Assembly: GCA_964438205.1 (NCBI GenBank)
Contig: CAYTJQ010000010.1
Coordinates: 1 to 64,000, forward strand
Origin: Pseudohaliea sp964438205
GTDB taxonomy: Bacteria; Pseudomonadota; Gammaproteobacteria; Pseudomonadales; Halieaceae
DNA: 64,000 nt
Direction of reading: 5' to 3'
The notes beneath the pieces are model-generated. The model did not search any database. It was given only the letters and a program-made list of their open reading frames with translations, and was not told the DNA's origin. The translations under genes and the position numbers were made by a program. Positions 18,194-26,465 of this stretch are shown one piece after another; the first letter of the stretch is position 1; each line of letters begins with the position of its first letter.

Positions 18194-18532
18194 TCAGATG
18201 GCTTCTTCACCGGTCTCGCCGGTGCGAATCCGAATGACCTGCTCGAGGGTGGAGACGAACACCTTGCCGTCGCCGATCTTGCCGGTGTTGGCCGCCTTGG
18301 TGATCGCCTCGATCGTCTGCTCGAACAGGCTTTCGCCGACGGCGACCTCGATCTTCACCTTGGGCAGGAAATCCACCACGTATTCCGCGCCCCGGTAGAG
18401 CTCCGTGTGGCCCTTCTGGCGGCCGAACCCCTTGACTTCCGTGACGGTGATGCCCTGCACGCCGATCTCCGACAGCGCCTCGCGCACGTCGTCCAGCTTG
18501 AAGGGCTTCACCACAGCCGTGATCAGTTTCAT
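18194..18532 (-). CDS. glnK: Nitrogen regulatory protein PII (GlnK, amtB-linked)
   Basis: A 112-residue PII protein with Tyr51 in RGAEYVVDFLPK and the nucleotide-binding TGKIGDGKVF and RIRTGETGEEAI segments. It likely blocks AmtB when nitrogen is sufficient. The ATG at 18532 has GGGAGAG just upstream; a longer in-frame start at 18643 is not supported. First gene of glnK-amtB; a sigma-54-type promoter and an NtrC-type palindrome lie upstream. Confidence 0.96.
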   Translation of the reverse strand: MKLITAVVKPFKLDDVREALSEIGVQGITVTEVKGFGRQKGHTELYRGAEYVVDFLPKVKIEVAVGESLFEQTIEAITKAANTGKIGDGKVFVSTLEQVIRIRTGETGEEAI

Positions 18533-18684
18533 GTCACTCTCCCGATGTCCTGGCGGCGCTTCGCAGGCGCGCCGAGTTCTGTGTCCTCGCAGGTGGCGCC
18601 GTCGATGACAGCGCCCGGATCGTCGCAGTCTGAGCCGCAGCACCGTGCCAGATCAGTGGCGGATGACGATTCCTGCCGGCGGAT

Positions 18685-18702
18685 TTGCAGAGCGTATGCC
18701 AG
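18685..18702 (-). promoter_or_regulatory. Putative sigma-54 promoter of glnK-amtB
   Basis: On the minus strand TGGCAT-ACGCT-CTGCA: the invariant GG (18699-18700) and GC (18687-18688) are separated by exactly 10 bp, as required for -24/-12 promoters. It lies about 155 bp before the glnK ATG. Nitrogen-limitation control by sigma-54 is established for glnK-amtB in other proteobacteria. Confidence 0.7.
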
Positions 18703-18807
18703 CGACTATTTTTGTTCCTGATAACAATGACTTATCAAAATCAGGGTCATGCCACGACCGCCGCAGGGCGCAATCCTGCCGAGACCCCTGCACCAGGAGA
18801 AAGCAAC

Positions 18808-18822
18808 GCACCAGGATGGTGC
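18808..18822. promoter_or_regulatory. Putative NtrC binding site
   Basis: A perfect palindrome GCACCA-N3-TGGTGC, close to the NtrC consensus TGCACC-N5-GGTGCA. It sits ~115 bp upstream of the sigma-54 -24 element, the usual enhancer position. A half site TGCACCA lies at 18789-18795. The gene-free stretch 18533-18889 holds these elements plus the AT-rich region around 18700-18745; nothing else was recognised. Confidence 0.65.
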
Positions 18823-18889
18823 GAAGTGCGGTGCTGGGCCCCACCTGCGTGATCCTCTACACTTCCCGCGAACAACCGGGGGACACCCA

Positions 18890-19153
18890 ATGGCGCTGAA
18901 ACCACCACCGATCGGCGAGGTCATCCAGCAGGTCAACGAGCTTGTCGGGGCCGAGGGGCTGCGCGGCGAGGTCGATCGCAACGCGAAACTCCTGCTCCAG
19001 TCCGCGCTCGCGCGCCTCGACGTGGTCAGCCGCGAGGAGTTCGACGCCCAGGCCGCGCAGCTGGCGCGCACCCGCGCCCGGGTGCAGGCGCTCGAGGCCG
19101 AGCTGGCGGGCCTGCTGGCGCAGCTGGACGCGCTCGAGAAAAACCGGGGTTAA
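18890..19153 (+). CDS. ubiK: Ubiquinone biosynthesis accessory factor UbiK (BMFP/YqiC family)
   Basis: An 87-residue helical protein. The N-terminal IGEVIQQVNELVGAEGLRGEVDRNAKLLLQSALARLDVVSREEFDAQ is the family signature, followed by a C-terminal coiled coil (ARVQALEAELAGLLAQLDALE). In enterobacteria UbiK partners UbiJ in aerobic ubiquinone assembly. ATG at 18890 follows CCGGGGGAC. comM follows, as in other gammaproteobacteria. Confidence 0.9.
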   Translation: MALKPPPIGEVIQQVNELVGAEGLRGEVDRNAKLLLQSALARLDVVSREEFDAQAAQLARTRARVQALEAELAGLLAQLDALEKNRG

Positions 19154-19163
19154 GGAGGCCGGC

Positions 19164-19184
19164 GGCCGGCGCGGCGCGCCGGCC
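19164..19184. terminator. GC-rich hairpin between ubiK and comM
   Basis: Perfect 9-bp stem GGCCGGCGC / GCGCCGGCC with a GGC loop, 11 bp after the ubiK stop. No U-tract follows, so it may be a weak terminator or only an mRNA stem-loop. Confidence 0.4.
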
Positions 19185-19214
19185 GACCGCAACGCAGCAG
19201 CTCAGGGACGAGCG

Positions 19215-20702
19215 ATGGACTACGCCATGATCTACAGCCGCGCGAACGCCGGGCTGGATGCCCCGCTGGTGCGCGTCGAGACCCACCTCGCGAACGGCCT
19301 GCCCATTTTCCAGGTCGTCGGCATGCCCGAGACCGCCGTGCGCGAGAGCCGCGACCGGGTGCGCAGCGCCCTGCTGAGCAGCTGCTTCGCCTTCCCCGAG
19401 CGGCGCATCACCGTGAACCTCGCCCCGGCGGACCTGCCCAAGGGCGGCAGCCGCTTCGACCTGCCGATCGCCCTCGGCATCCTCGCCGCCTCCGGCCAGC
19501 TGCCCGCGGCGGGCCTCGGGGCCTGGGAGTTCATCGGCGAACTGGCCCTCGACGGGGGCCTGCGCCCGGTGCCCGGCGTGGTGCCGGTGAGCATCGCGAC
19601 CGCCGACGCCGGCCGGCGGCTGGCCCTGCCGGACGCCGCCGCCGGCGAGGCGGCGCGCGTGCCCGGCAGCCGGGTCTTCGGCGCCCCGGACCTGCTCTCC
19701 CTCTGCGCCGGGCTGCGCGGTACCCGCCCGCTGCAGCCGGCCGATGCGGTAGCGGCAGCAGCGCCCGAGCCCGCGCCGGATCTCGCCGATGTGATCGGCC
19801 AGGCGGGCGCACGGCGAGCGCTCGAGATCGCCGCCGCGGGGGGCCACCACCTCCTGTTCACCGGCCCCCCCGGTACCGGTAAAACCATGCTCGCCAGCCG
19901 CCTGCCGGGCCTCCTGCCCGCGCCCGAGCCGCGTCTCGCCCTGGAAACCCTCGCCCTGCACAGCCTCGCGGGACGCGGCCGCGCGCCGGAGCGGCCCTTT
20001 CGCGCACCGCACCACAGCGCGACCGCCGCAGCGCTGGTAGGCGGCGGCAGCGTCCCCCGGCCGGGCGAGATTTCCCTCGCCCACGGCGGCGTACTCTTCC
20101 TCGACGAGCTGCCGGAGTTCGGCCGCCATACGCTGGACATGCTGCGCGAGCCGCTGGAGGCCGGCCGGATCACTCTCGCGAGGGCCCGGCACCGGGTCAG
20201 CTTCCCGGCGCGCTTCCAGCTGGTTGCCGCCATGAACCCCTGCCCCTGCGGCTATGACGGGGACCCGGATCATGCCTGCCGCTGCACGCCGGAGCAGGTC
20301 AACCGCTACCGGCAGCGGGTCTCCGGGCCGCTCCTCGACCGCATCGACCTGCATGTGCCCGTGCCGCGCCCGCCGCCCCGGGATCTCCTCGAGCGCGCTG
20401 CCCGCGGTGAGGGCAGCGCGCCGGTGCGCGAGCGCGTCCTTGTCGCACGGAATCGGCAGCGCGCCCGCCAGGGCCGCTGCAATGCGGCACTGGATGACGA
20501 GGCGCTCGCCCACTACTGCCCGCTCGACGACGCCGATCGCGAGCTGCTCGCGCAGGCCACGGAGCGCCTGGCGCTGTCACCGCGGGCCCTCAAGCGCTGC
20601 CTGCGCGTCGCCCTGACCCTGGCAGATCTCGCCGGGGCGCCTGCACCGGGCCGGGCGCAGCTGGTGGAGGCGCTGGGTTACCGGCAGCCGGCGGCGGAGT
20701 GA
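19215..20702 (+). CDS. comM: ComM/YifB family AAA+ helicase (Mg-chelatase-like)
   Basis: A 495-residue protein. N-terminal Lon-protease-like domain with NGLPIFQVVGMPETAVRESRDRVRSAL, then an AAA+ domain with Walker A FTGPPGTGKTML and Walker B GGVLFLDELPEF, and a zinc-binding-like CPCGYDGDPDHACRC insert. ComM promotes branch migration during natural transformation. It resembles BchI in the AAA+ module but is not a magnesium chelatase subunit. ATG at 19215 chosen because the family starts MDYAMIYSRA-like. Confidence 0.94.
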   Translation: MDYAMIYSRANAGLDAPLVRVETHLANGLPIFQVVGMPETAVRESRDRVRSALLSSCFAFPERRITVNLAPADLPKGGSRFDLPIALGILAASGQLPAAGLGAWEFIGELALDGGLRPVPGVVPVSIATADAGRRLALPDAAAGEAARVPGSRVFGAPDLLSLCAGLRGTRPLQPADAVAAAAPEPAPDLADVIGQAGARRALEIAAAGGHHLLFTGPPGTGKTMLASRLPGLLPAPEPRLALETLALHSLAGRGRAPERPFRAPHHSATAAALVGGGSVPRPGEISLAHGGVLFLDELPEFGRHTLDMLREPLEAGRITLARARHRVSFPARFQLVAAMNPCPCGYDGDPDHACRCTPEQVNRYRQRVSGPLLDRIDLHVPVPRPPPRDLLERAARGEGSAPVRERVLVARNRQRARQGRCNAALDDEALAHYCPLDDADRELLAQATERLALSPRALKRCLRVALTLADLAGAPAPGRAQLVEALGYRQPAAE

Positions 20703-20769
20703 CTGTTCACGGTTTCCCTGCCGTCGCCTTCGTGACACGCTACGCGCCCCGACCGCCACGGCCCCCGCG

Positions 20770-22758
20770 ATGACCGATCTCAACGCCCAGCAACGCGACG
20801 CCGTTCGCTACATCGACGGCCCGCTCCTCGTCCTTGCCGGGGCCGGCAGCGGCAAGACCAGCGTCATCACCCGCAAGGTCGCCTACCTGGTGCGCGCCTG
20901 CGGCCTCAGGCCGGACCGCGTTGCCGCGGTGACCTTTACCAACAAGGCGGCCCGGGAGATGCGCGAGCGCCTCGGCCGGCTGCTGCCCCGGGAGCAGGCC
21001 GAGGGCCTGGCCATCAGCACCTTCCACCAGCTGGGGCTGCGCATCCTGCGCGCAGAGCTCGGCGGGGCCGGGCTGCGCCGTGGCTTCTCCATCATGGACA
21101 ACCTCGACAGCCTCGCCCTGCTGCGGGACCTGCTCGCGGGTGAGCAGGGCCGCGCGGCGGACCAGGCCCCGGTGGTCCTGCAGCGCATCAGCCAGTGGAA
21201 GAATGCCGGGGTAATGCCCGCCGAGGCCGCCGGCACAGCGGCCGATGCCGCCGCGCTGCTGGCGGCCCGCGCCTACGCGCGCTACGACGAGGCACTGCGC
21301 ACGTTCAATGCTGTCGATTTCGATGATCTCCTGGCGCTGCCGACGCAGCTGCTCGGGCGCTGCGCGACTACGCGGCAGCGCTGGCAGGAGCGGGTGCACT
21401 ACCTGCTCGTGGACGAGTACCAGGACACCAACGAGGCGCAGTACCTGCTGGTGCGCCAGCTCGTGGACCCGCGCGGCGCGTTCACTGCCGTGGGCGATGA
21501 CGACCAGTCCATCTACGCCTGGCGCGGCGCGCGACCTGAAAACCTGGGCCAGCTCGGGCAGGACTTCCCGGCCCTGCGGATCATCAAGCTGGAGCAGAAC
21601 TATCGCTCGCGCGCCCGCATCCTGCACGCGGCCAATACGCTCATCGCCAACAATCCGCACTTGCACGAGAAGTCGCTCTGGAGCGAGCTGGGTCCCGGCG
21701 AGCCGCTGCGCGTCATGCAGTGTGCCGACGAGGACGCGGAAGCAGAGCAGGTGGTCGCGGAGATCGCCGATCACCGGCTGCGCCGGCGCACGCGCTGGGG
21801 CGACTACGCGGTCCTCTACCGGGGCAATCACCAGGCGCGGCTCCTGGAGCTGGTGCTGCAGCGCCAGCAGGTGCCCTACCAGCTGAGCGGCGGCACCTCC
21901 TTCTTCGCCCGCAACGAGATCAAGGACGTCATGGCCTACCTGCGGCTGCTCCTGAACCCGGACGACGACAACGCCTTCCTGCGCGCCGCCAACACCCCGC
22001 GCCGGGGCCTCGGCGCGACCACCCTCGCGGCGCTCGGCCAGGCGGCAGCCGCGTCGGGTAGCAGCCTGGCCCGGGCCTGCGAAGGCGAGGGCCTGCCGGT
22101 AGCGACCGCCGAGCGGCTTCGCGCGTTCACCACCCTCCTGGGCAGGGCGCGGCGCGCAGCGCGGGACGGCGGCGGCACGGAGGCCCTGCGGGGGCTACTG
22201 CGGGAAATCCGCTACGAGGACTGGCTGGTCAGGCAGAGCTCCGACGAGGCGGTGGCCGAACGCCGCATGCGCAACGTCTGGTTCCTGGTGGACGGCCTCG
22301 GTGAGCTCATGCGTCGGGAGAGTCTTTCCCTGGAAGACGCGGTCGCCCAGCTGGTGCTGCGCGACCTCATGGAGCAGCAGGAGGAGGAGCGCGCCGCCGG
22401 TGACGCCGTGCAGTTGATGACGCTGCACGCGGCCAAGGGGCTCGAGTTTCCCCACGTGTTTCTCATCGGCATGGAGGAGGGACTGCTGCCGCACCGCAAC
22501 AGCCTCGAGGACGGCGCCATCGAGGAGGAGCGGCGGCTGGCCTACGTCGGCATCACCCGCGCCCGGGAAACGCTGACCCTGACCTGGGCGCGCCAGCGGC
22601 GCCAGTACGGCGAGAAGATCGACACGACGCCGAGCCGTTTCCTGGACGAGCTCCCGCAGGGCGACCTCGAACGCGTCGGTGGAACGGAGGCAGACGGAAA
22701 GAGAAACAACGAGCGGGGCCAGGAGACCCTGGCTTCGCTGCAGGCGCTGTTCGACTGA
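20770..22758 (+). CDS. rep: ATP-dependent DNA helicase Rep (UvrD/REP family)
   Basis: A 662-residue 3'-5' superfamily 1A helicase. Motif Q/I: LNAQQRDAVRYI and GAGSGKTSVITRKVAYL; motif II DEYQDTN; motif III GDDDQSIYAWRGA; motif IV EQNYRS; motif V LMTLHAAKGLEFPHVFLIGMEEG; motif VI RLAYVGITRARE. Length and ends fit Rep rather than UvrD. Helps replication past protein roadblocks. Convergent with the cytochrome c5 gene. Confidence 0.94.
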   Translation: MTDLNAQQRDAVRYIDGPLLVLAGAGSGKTSVITRKVAYLVRACGLRPDRVAAVTFTNKAAREMRERLGRLLPREQAEGLAISTFHQLGLRILRAELGGAGLRRGFSIMDNLDSLALLRDLLAGEQGRAADQAPVVLQRISQWKNAGVMPAEAAGTAADAAALLAARAYARYDEALRTFNAVDFDDLLALPTQLLGRCATTRQRWQERVHYLLVDEYQDTNEAQYLLVRQLVDPRGAFTAVGDDDQSIYAWRGARPENLGQLGQDFPALRIIKLEQNYRSRARILHAANTLIANNPHLHEKSLWSELGPGEPLRVMQCADEDAEAEQVVAEIADHRLRRRTRWGDYAVLYRGNHQARLLELVLQRQQVPYQLSGGTSFFARNEIKDVMAYLRLLLNPDDDNAFLRAANTPRRGLGATTLAALGQAAAASGSSLARACEGEGLPVATAERLRAFTTLLGRARRAARDGGGTEALRGLLREIRYEDWLVRQSSDEAVAERRMRNVWFLVDGLGELMRRESLSLEDAVAQLVLRDLMEQQEEERAAGDAVQLMTLHAAKGLEFPHVFLIGMEEGLLPHRNSLEDGAIEEERRLAYVGITRARETLTLTWARQRRQYGEKIDTTPSRFLDELPQGDLERVGGTEADGKRNNERGQETLASLQALFD

Positions 22759-22759
22759 A

Positions 22760-22783
22760 CCGGGCCGGCGGCCGCCGGCCCGG
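22760..22783. terminator. 24-bp perfect palindrome between convergent rep and cytochrome c5 genes
   Basis: CCGGGCCGGCGG directly followed by its complement CCGCCGGCCCGG. It begins 2 bp after the rep stop and ends 7 bp before the cytochrome gene's stop codon. It could fold on either transcript, suggesting a bidirectional stop, although no T-run accompanies it. Confidence 0.55.
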
Positions 22784-22790
22784 GACGGGC

Positions 22791-23243
22791 TTACTGGCTG
22801 TTTTCGACCATGTAGTCGACCGCGGCCACCACCTGCTCGTCGGACAGGTCGGCGCGGCCGCCCTTGGCCATCATGGCCGTGCCGGCGATGCCGTTGACGC
22901 CGGCGTCGTGCAGCGCATCCATGCCCTTGGCGATCCGCGGCGCCCACTGGTCGACCTTGCCGACCATCGGCGCGCCGCCGGCGCCGGTGCCATGGCAGGC
23001 GGCGCAGGCCTGGTTGTAGACAGACTCACCGTCCACCGTGGTCGCCGCCATCGCGTCGCCGCCCGCTGCCGTGTCGGCAGCGCCCGCCTGCTTGACGCAG
23101 CTGCTGTCGCCCTGGAGGCACACGGAGCCGACGGGCTCCAGCCGCCTGGCGATCTCGGCACGCTGCTCCTCGGCCAGGTCAACGGCCATGGCCGACAGGG
23201 CCAGGCTGCCGGCCGCAGCCGCCACAAGAATCTGTTTCAACAC
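22791..23243 (-). CDS. Cytochrome c5-type monohaem protein
   Basis: A 150-residue periplasmic protein. Signal peptide (about 1-20: ILVAAAAGSLALSAMA), a linker with PVGSVCLQGDSSC, and a class I cytochrome c domain with haem site CAACH at 80-84 and the axial methionine in GTAMMAKGG (about 124). The linker with two cysteines and the PVGxVC motif resembles gammaproteobacterial cytochrome c5. Possible electron carrier to oxidases or the photosynthetic reaction centre; the role here is inference. Confidence 0.88.
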   Translation of the reverse strand: MLKQILVAAAAGSLALSAMAVDLAEEQRAEIARRLEPVGSVCLQGDSSCVKQAGAADTAAGGDAMAATTVDGESVYNQACAACHGTGAGGAPMVGKVDQWAPRIAKGMDALHDAGVNGIAGTAMMAKGGRADLSDEQVVAAVDYMVENSQ

Positions 23244-23365
23244 GGTGTTTCCTCCCTGTTAGTGGGCGCGCATTATAGCCACTCGGCCGCCGGCCGGAAA
23301 CTCGCGCGACGCCCCTCCGGAACGCTGGCCCAACGCGCGCGGAACCCTTGCCCGATTCCCGTAGA

Positions 23366-23413
23366 ACCCCCGCAGGACCCCCGCAGGACCCCCGCAGGAC
23401 ATGGCCTGCGGGG
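23366..23413. repeat. Three tandem 11-bp units ending in a hairpin
   Basis: ACCCCCGCAGG is repeated three times without mismatch (23366-23398). The last unit pairs with the following bases: CCCCGCAGG (23390-23398), loop ACATGG, CCTGCGGGG (23405-23413), a perfect 9-bp stem. It lies in the 215-bp gap between the cytochrome c5 and GST genes, 46 bp before the GST start. Function unknown; slippage or an attenuator-like leader are both possible. Confidence 0.75.
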
Positions 23414-23458
23414 ACTGATACATTACTGGCCCGATCCAGTCCCCGAGGGAGTCACCGC

Positions 23459-24088
23459 ATGCACCTCTACACCTTCGACCCGGCCCCGAACCCCCGGCGC
23501 CTGACCCTGTTCCTCGCCTACAAGGGCATCGAGCTCCCGACCACCCAGGTAGACCTGCTCAAGGGCGAGCAGCTCGGCGAGAGCTACCGCGCCATCAACC
23601 CGGCGGGCACGGTCCCGGCGCTGGTGCTGGATGACGGTACCGTGATGCCGGAGGTGATCGGGATCTGTGACTACCTCGAAGCGCTGTACCCGGAAAAGCC
23701 GCTCTTCGGCGATGGGCCCCTGGAACGGGCGCAGGTGCTGTCCTGGGACCATCACCTGTTCGTCGGCGTGTTCATGGCCATCGCCGAGACGCTGCGCAAC
23801 GGCAGTCCGGCTTTCGAGGACCGGGCCCTTCCGGGGCCCTTCAAGGTGACGCAGATCCCGGCGCTCTGCGAGCGCGGACGGCAGCGGCTCGCACAGAGCT
23901 GGCCGGCGCTGGACAAGCTCCTCGCCGGGCGTGACTTCCTCGTCGGCAGCAGCGTCAGCCTCGCGGACATCGATCTGCTTGTCGCCGTCGAGTTCGCCGG
24001 CTGGATCAAGGAGTCGGTGCCGGAGAGCTGTGCCCACCTCCACGGCTGGCTGGCCCGCACGCGCGAGGCCCTCGGCATCGAAGGCTAG
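23459..24088 (+). CDS. Glutathione S-transferase family protein
   Basis: A 209-residue protein with an N-terminal thioredoxin-fold domain (MHLYTFDPAPNPRRLTLFLAYKGIEL; cis-Pro and binding segment AGTVPALVLDDGTVMPEVIGICDYLE) and a C-terminal all-helical domain with the folding motif SVSLADIDLLVAVEF. The catalytic residue type is not obvious (Asp-Pro-Ala-Pro-Asn in the usual Ser/Tyr loop). Substrate cannot be stated. ATG at 23459 follows GAGGGAG. Confidence 0.88.
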   Translation: MHLYTFDPAPNPRRLTLFLAYKGIELPTTQVDLLKGEQLGESYRAINPAGTVPALVLDDGTVMPEVIGICDYLEALYPEKPLFGDGPLERAQVLSWDHHLFVGVFMAIAETLRNGSPAFEDRALPGPFKVTQIPALCERGRQRLAQSWPALDKLLAGRDFLVGSSVSLADIDLLVAVEFAGWIKESVPESCAHLHGWLARTREALGIEG

Positions 24089-24092
24089 TGCC

Positions 24093-25121
24093 CTGTCCCG
24101 CCGCGCGCTGACAGCCCTGGTCCTCGCGGCCTGCCTGGGCGCCTGCACGCGCGGGCCGGGGGAAGACCTCGAGCGCTACGTCAACCGCCTCGAAGGGGCG
24201 CTGGACACCGCCGCGCCCGCGGCCGGCGAGGCCCGCCGCCCACTGCCGCCGCGGGTGGGCGCGGTGCAGCTGGCGGTACCCGGTGACAGCATCGACGCGC
24301 TCGACTTCCTCGCCCTGCGCGGCTGCGCGCTGCAGGTGACCGTCGGCAAGCGCAACAGCAGCCTGGGACGCCTCGCCGCACCCTCGCAACGGCTGCTGCT
24401 GGAGCTGGAATTCCTCCGCCTCGCCCCCGCCTGCAGCGAGCGGCTCCGCGGCGAGGACCGCGAGCAGCTGGCGGCGACCCTGGACCGGGCAGCGGCCGGC
24501 AAGCGGGAGCAGCTCCCGGCACGCATCTTCAACGCCACCCTGGGCAGCGAGGAGTTCCGCGCCTTCTGGCGGGCGCCTGCAACCCTCGGTGCCTATCCCG
24601 CGGAAACCAGCAGCGAACCGGTGAATGCCCTCGCCGCCATCGACGCGCTCGCGGCCCGCTGGCTCGCCGGCGACTACCGCGCGGACAACCAGGCCTTCGA
24701 GCTGCTGCTCTCGACTGTCGCCCGCGGCGACGGCGGCGCGCTGCTGGCTGCGCTGACCCTGCAGCGGCAGGCCCTGGCCCGCGCCGACGCGCTGCTGGCG
24801 CGGCGGGCGGCCCGGGGCCCGCTGTGCCGGGGCGACCTCGTGCCCGGGGAAGTCGACGTACTGCGCACCGTCGTACGCAAGTTCTTCGTCGGGGGGGTCC
24901 AGCCCTGGTCCGCTGCCGTCGACCGGCGGCGGCAGCAGCTCCTGCCGCCGCTCACGGCGCTCGAGAACCGCCTGGCCGGGGTACTGCCCCCGGCCTACCT
25001 GCAGTGGCGCCGGCAGCGCGACGAGGCCCTCGCCGCAGCCGGGGCTCCGCGGCAGCACGTGGAAGCCCTCCTCGATCTCCTCGCCGACTGCCCCGGCGGC
25101 CCCGGCCTCGCACCCGCCTGA
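24093..25121 (+). CDS. DUF3080-like putative lipoprotein (start uncertain)
   Basis: About 342 residues. A lipoprotein-type signal LSRRALTALVLAACLGAC is followed by a mostly helical domain beginning RGPGEDLERYVNRLEGAL. This resembles the DUF3080 family of gammaproteobacterial lipoproteins; function unknown. No ATG/GTG/TTG lies at the natural N-terminus: candidates are CTG at 24093, GTG at 24030 (overlapping the GST gene by 59 bp) or ATG at 23931. The nearby GTG at 24088 is in another frame. Immediately downstream of the GST gene, probably coupled. Confidence 0.65.
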   Translation: MSRRALTALVLAACLGACTRGPGEDLERYVNRLEGALDTAAPAAGEARRPLPPRVGAVQLAVPGDSIDALDFLALRGCALQVTVGKRNSSLGRLAAPSQRLLLELEFLRLAPACSERLRGEDREQLAATLDRAAAGKREQLPARIFNATLGSEEFRAFWRAPATLGAYPAETSSEPVNALAAIDALAARWLAGDYRADNQAFELLLSTVARGDGGALLAALTLQRQALARADALLARRAARGPLCRGDLVPGEVDVLRTVVRKFFVGGVQPWSAAVDRRRQQLLPPLTALENRLAGVLPPAYLQWRRQRDEALAAAGAPRQHVEALLDLLADCPGGPGLAPA

Positions 25122-25196
25122 GAGCGGTGACAAGCCACCATTCCCGGCGCCCGTAGCGGTGGTACCATGAAGCGACGCCAACGGAAGGACGCCCCC

Positions 25197-25841
25197 ATGA
25201 CTGACCGACTCTTCTTCGTACGCCGCCGCATCGGCGCGCTGTTCGCACTGCTCGCCCTGGCCCTGCTTGGCGCCTGCGCCAGCAAGCCGCCGCAGCCGAT
25301 GGTCGACTTCAACCCCGGCTACGACTTCAGCGGCGTGGACACCGTTGCCTGGTACCGGGACTCGGGTCACGTGGGCGGCCAGAACCCGCTGAGCCTCTCC
25401 GACATGGCCCGCGACCGCATCGATCTCGCGCTGCAGCGGGCACTGGAGGCCAAGGGCATCACCATCGTCGATGACTCCGCCGACGCGGACCTGCTCCTGA
25501 GCTGGCACCTCGCGACGGAGGACAAGACCGACGTGCGCACCTACGAGACGCCCGCCTACGGCGGCATGTACGGCGCCGGCTGGGGCCCCTATAACCGCTA
25601 CTCCATGTACAGCTGCTGGTCCTGCATGCCGACACGGACGGACGTCTCCGTGCAGCAGTACACCCTCGGCACTTTCATTGTCGACATGATCGATCCGACC
25701 CTGAAGAAATCGGTCTGGCGCAGCGTGACGAGCTCGCGGCTCAAGGGCAAGCCGGAGCGTGACCAGGACAAGTACGACAGTGCCGCGGCGCGCATCCTCG
25801 CCGCCTTCCCGCCCCTGCCGGGCCTGCCCCCGGGCGACTAG
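25197..25841 (+). CDS. DUF4136 family lipoprotein
   Basis: About 214 residues. Signal peptide with lipobox LLALALLGAC (ALLGAC), then a domain starting MVDFNPGYDFSGVDTVAWY typical of DUF4136 outer-membrane-linked lipoproteins, with a Gly/Tyr-rich middle (GGMYGAGWGPYNRYSMYSC). Function unknown. ATG at 25197 has GGAAGGA at the right distance; ATG at 25167 is an alternative. This is the last gene before the photosynthesis cluster. Confidence 0.85.
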   Translation: MTDRLFFVRRRIGALFALLALALLGACASKPPQPMVDFNPGYDFSGVDTVAWYRDSGHVGGQNPLSLSDMARDRIDLALQRALEAKGITIVDDSADADLLLSWHLATEDKTDVRTYETPAYGGMYGAGWGPYNRYSMYSCWSCMPTRTDVSVQQYTLGTFIVDMIDPTLKKSVWRSVTSSRLKGKPERDQDKYDSAAARILAAFPPLPGLPPGD

Positions 25842-25875
25842 CGGGTGCCCGCCATCGCCCCGGCGCAACGGCCGG

Positions 25876-26346
25876 CTAGCACATCTGCCGGAAAAGCAGC
25901 ATCAGCCGCTTGGCTCGCGACAGGCGCGTGAACATCTCCCGCGGCTCGAGATCCCGGGTGAGGAAGTCGGAGACCCCCTCGAGCTGGGCGACGTCGACGC
26001 CGTCGAGCTCCAGGAAGCCCATGCGCCAGTCGGCAAACTCGCGCTCTTCCACCGGCTCGTCGAAGAGTACCTCCACCCGCTCGTGGCGCGGGTCCGAGGT
26101 GACCCGGGAGAAGATGGCGCGGACGTCGCTTTCCGCCCCCTCGAGGACCTGGAAAAATGAATTGTCCCGGTGCAGGAGCACACCGGTAATGCCGCGGGCC
26201 TCGTTGTAGGCGCGGGCGTTCTCCAGCAGGTGCAGGAGCTCATCGGCGGTCATGGGCCTACGCTGGGTACTGACGTAACCGAGGTGATACAGCGTTGGCT
26301 GGCCCCCGGATTCGCGGCGGCGGCCGCGTTCGGAACCATCTGGCAT
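25876..26346 (-). CDS. BLUF-domain blue-light photoreceptor
   Basis: A 156-residue single-domain flavin photoreceptor. All hallmark residues align with AppA: Tyr24 in LGYVS (AppA Tyr21), Asn48 in AYNEARGITG (Asn45), Gln66 in FFQVLEG (Gln63), and Trp107/Met109 in DWRMGF. A short charged N-terminus precedes the domain; the C-terminal ~45 residues are the usual cap helices. No output domain is fused, so it must act through a partner. It lies 219 bp from and divergent to acsF, at the boundary of the photosynthesis cluster, which suggests light control of that cluster (inference). ATG 26346 follows GGAGGGAAGG; an upstream frame reaches 26391. Confidence 0.92.
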   Translation of the reverse strand: MPDGSERGRRRESGGQPTLYHLGYVSTQRRPMTADELLHLLENARAYNEARGITGVLLHRDNSFFQVLEGAESDVRAIFSRVTSDPRHERVEVLFDEPVEEREFADWRMGFLELDGVDVAQLEGVSDFLTRDLEPREMFTRLSRAKRLMLLFRQMC

Positions 26347-26447
26347 TACCTTCCCTCCCTCGGGCCGGCGGGCACACCGGCCTACCGCCACTGACGGGCG
26401 ATTCGCTTGAGCCTCCTAGTATAGTTACCTATACTTGACATGCATAA

Positions 26448-26465
26448 TGTCTAATTTAGTTGACA
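26448..26465. promoter_or_regulatory. PpsR/CrtJ operator at the acsF promoter
   Basis: TGT-CTAATTTAGTTG-ACA, an exact TGT-N12-ACA. Its 3' half contains TTGACA (26460-26465), a consensus -35; 17 bp later CATGCT (26483-26488) is a weak -10. A degenerate second copy AGT-N12-ACA lies at 26423-26440 (25 bp upstream), next to the inverted repeat GTATAG-TTAC-CTATAC at 26419-26434. The gap 26347-26565 holds nothing else recognisable. Confidence 0.8.

Noticed and set aside
18636..18655. TGGCAC-containing sequence upstream of glnK as a sigma-54 promoter
   Set aside because: Spacing is GG-N9-GC, one base short; the TGGCAT...CTGCA element at 18685-18702 has the correct 10 bp.
19215..20702. Mg-chelatase-like AAA+ gene as bchI
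   Set aside because: The N-terminal Lon-like domain and the zinc insert identify ComM/YifB; it lies in a housekeeping context.
23366..23398. Tandem 11-bp units as a CRISPR array
   Set aside because: No unique spacers, unit far too short, no cas genes.
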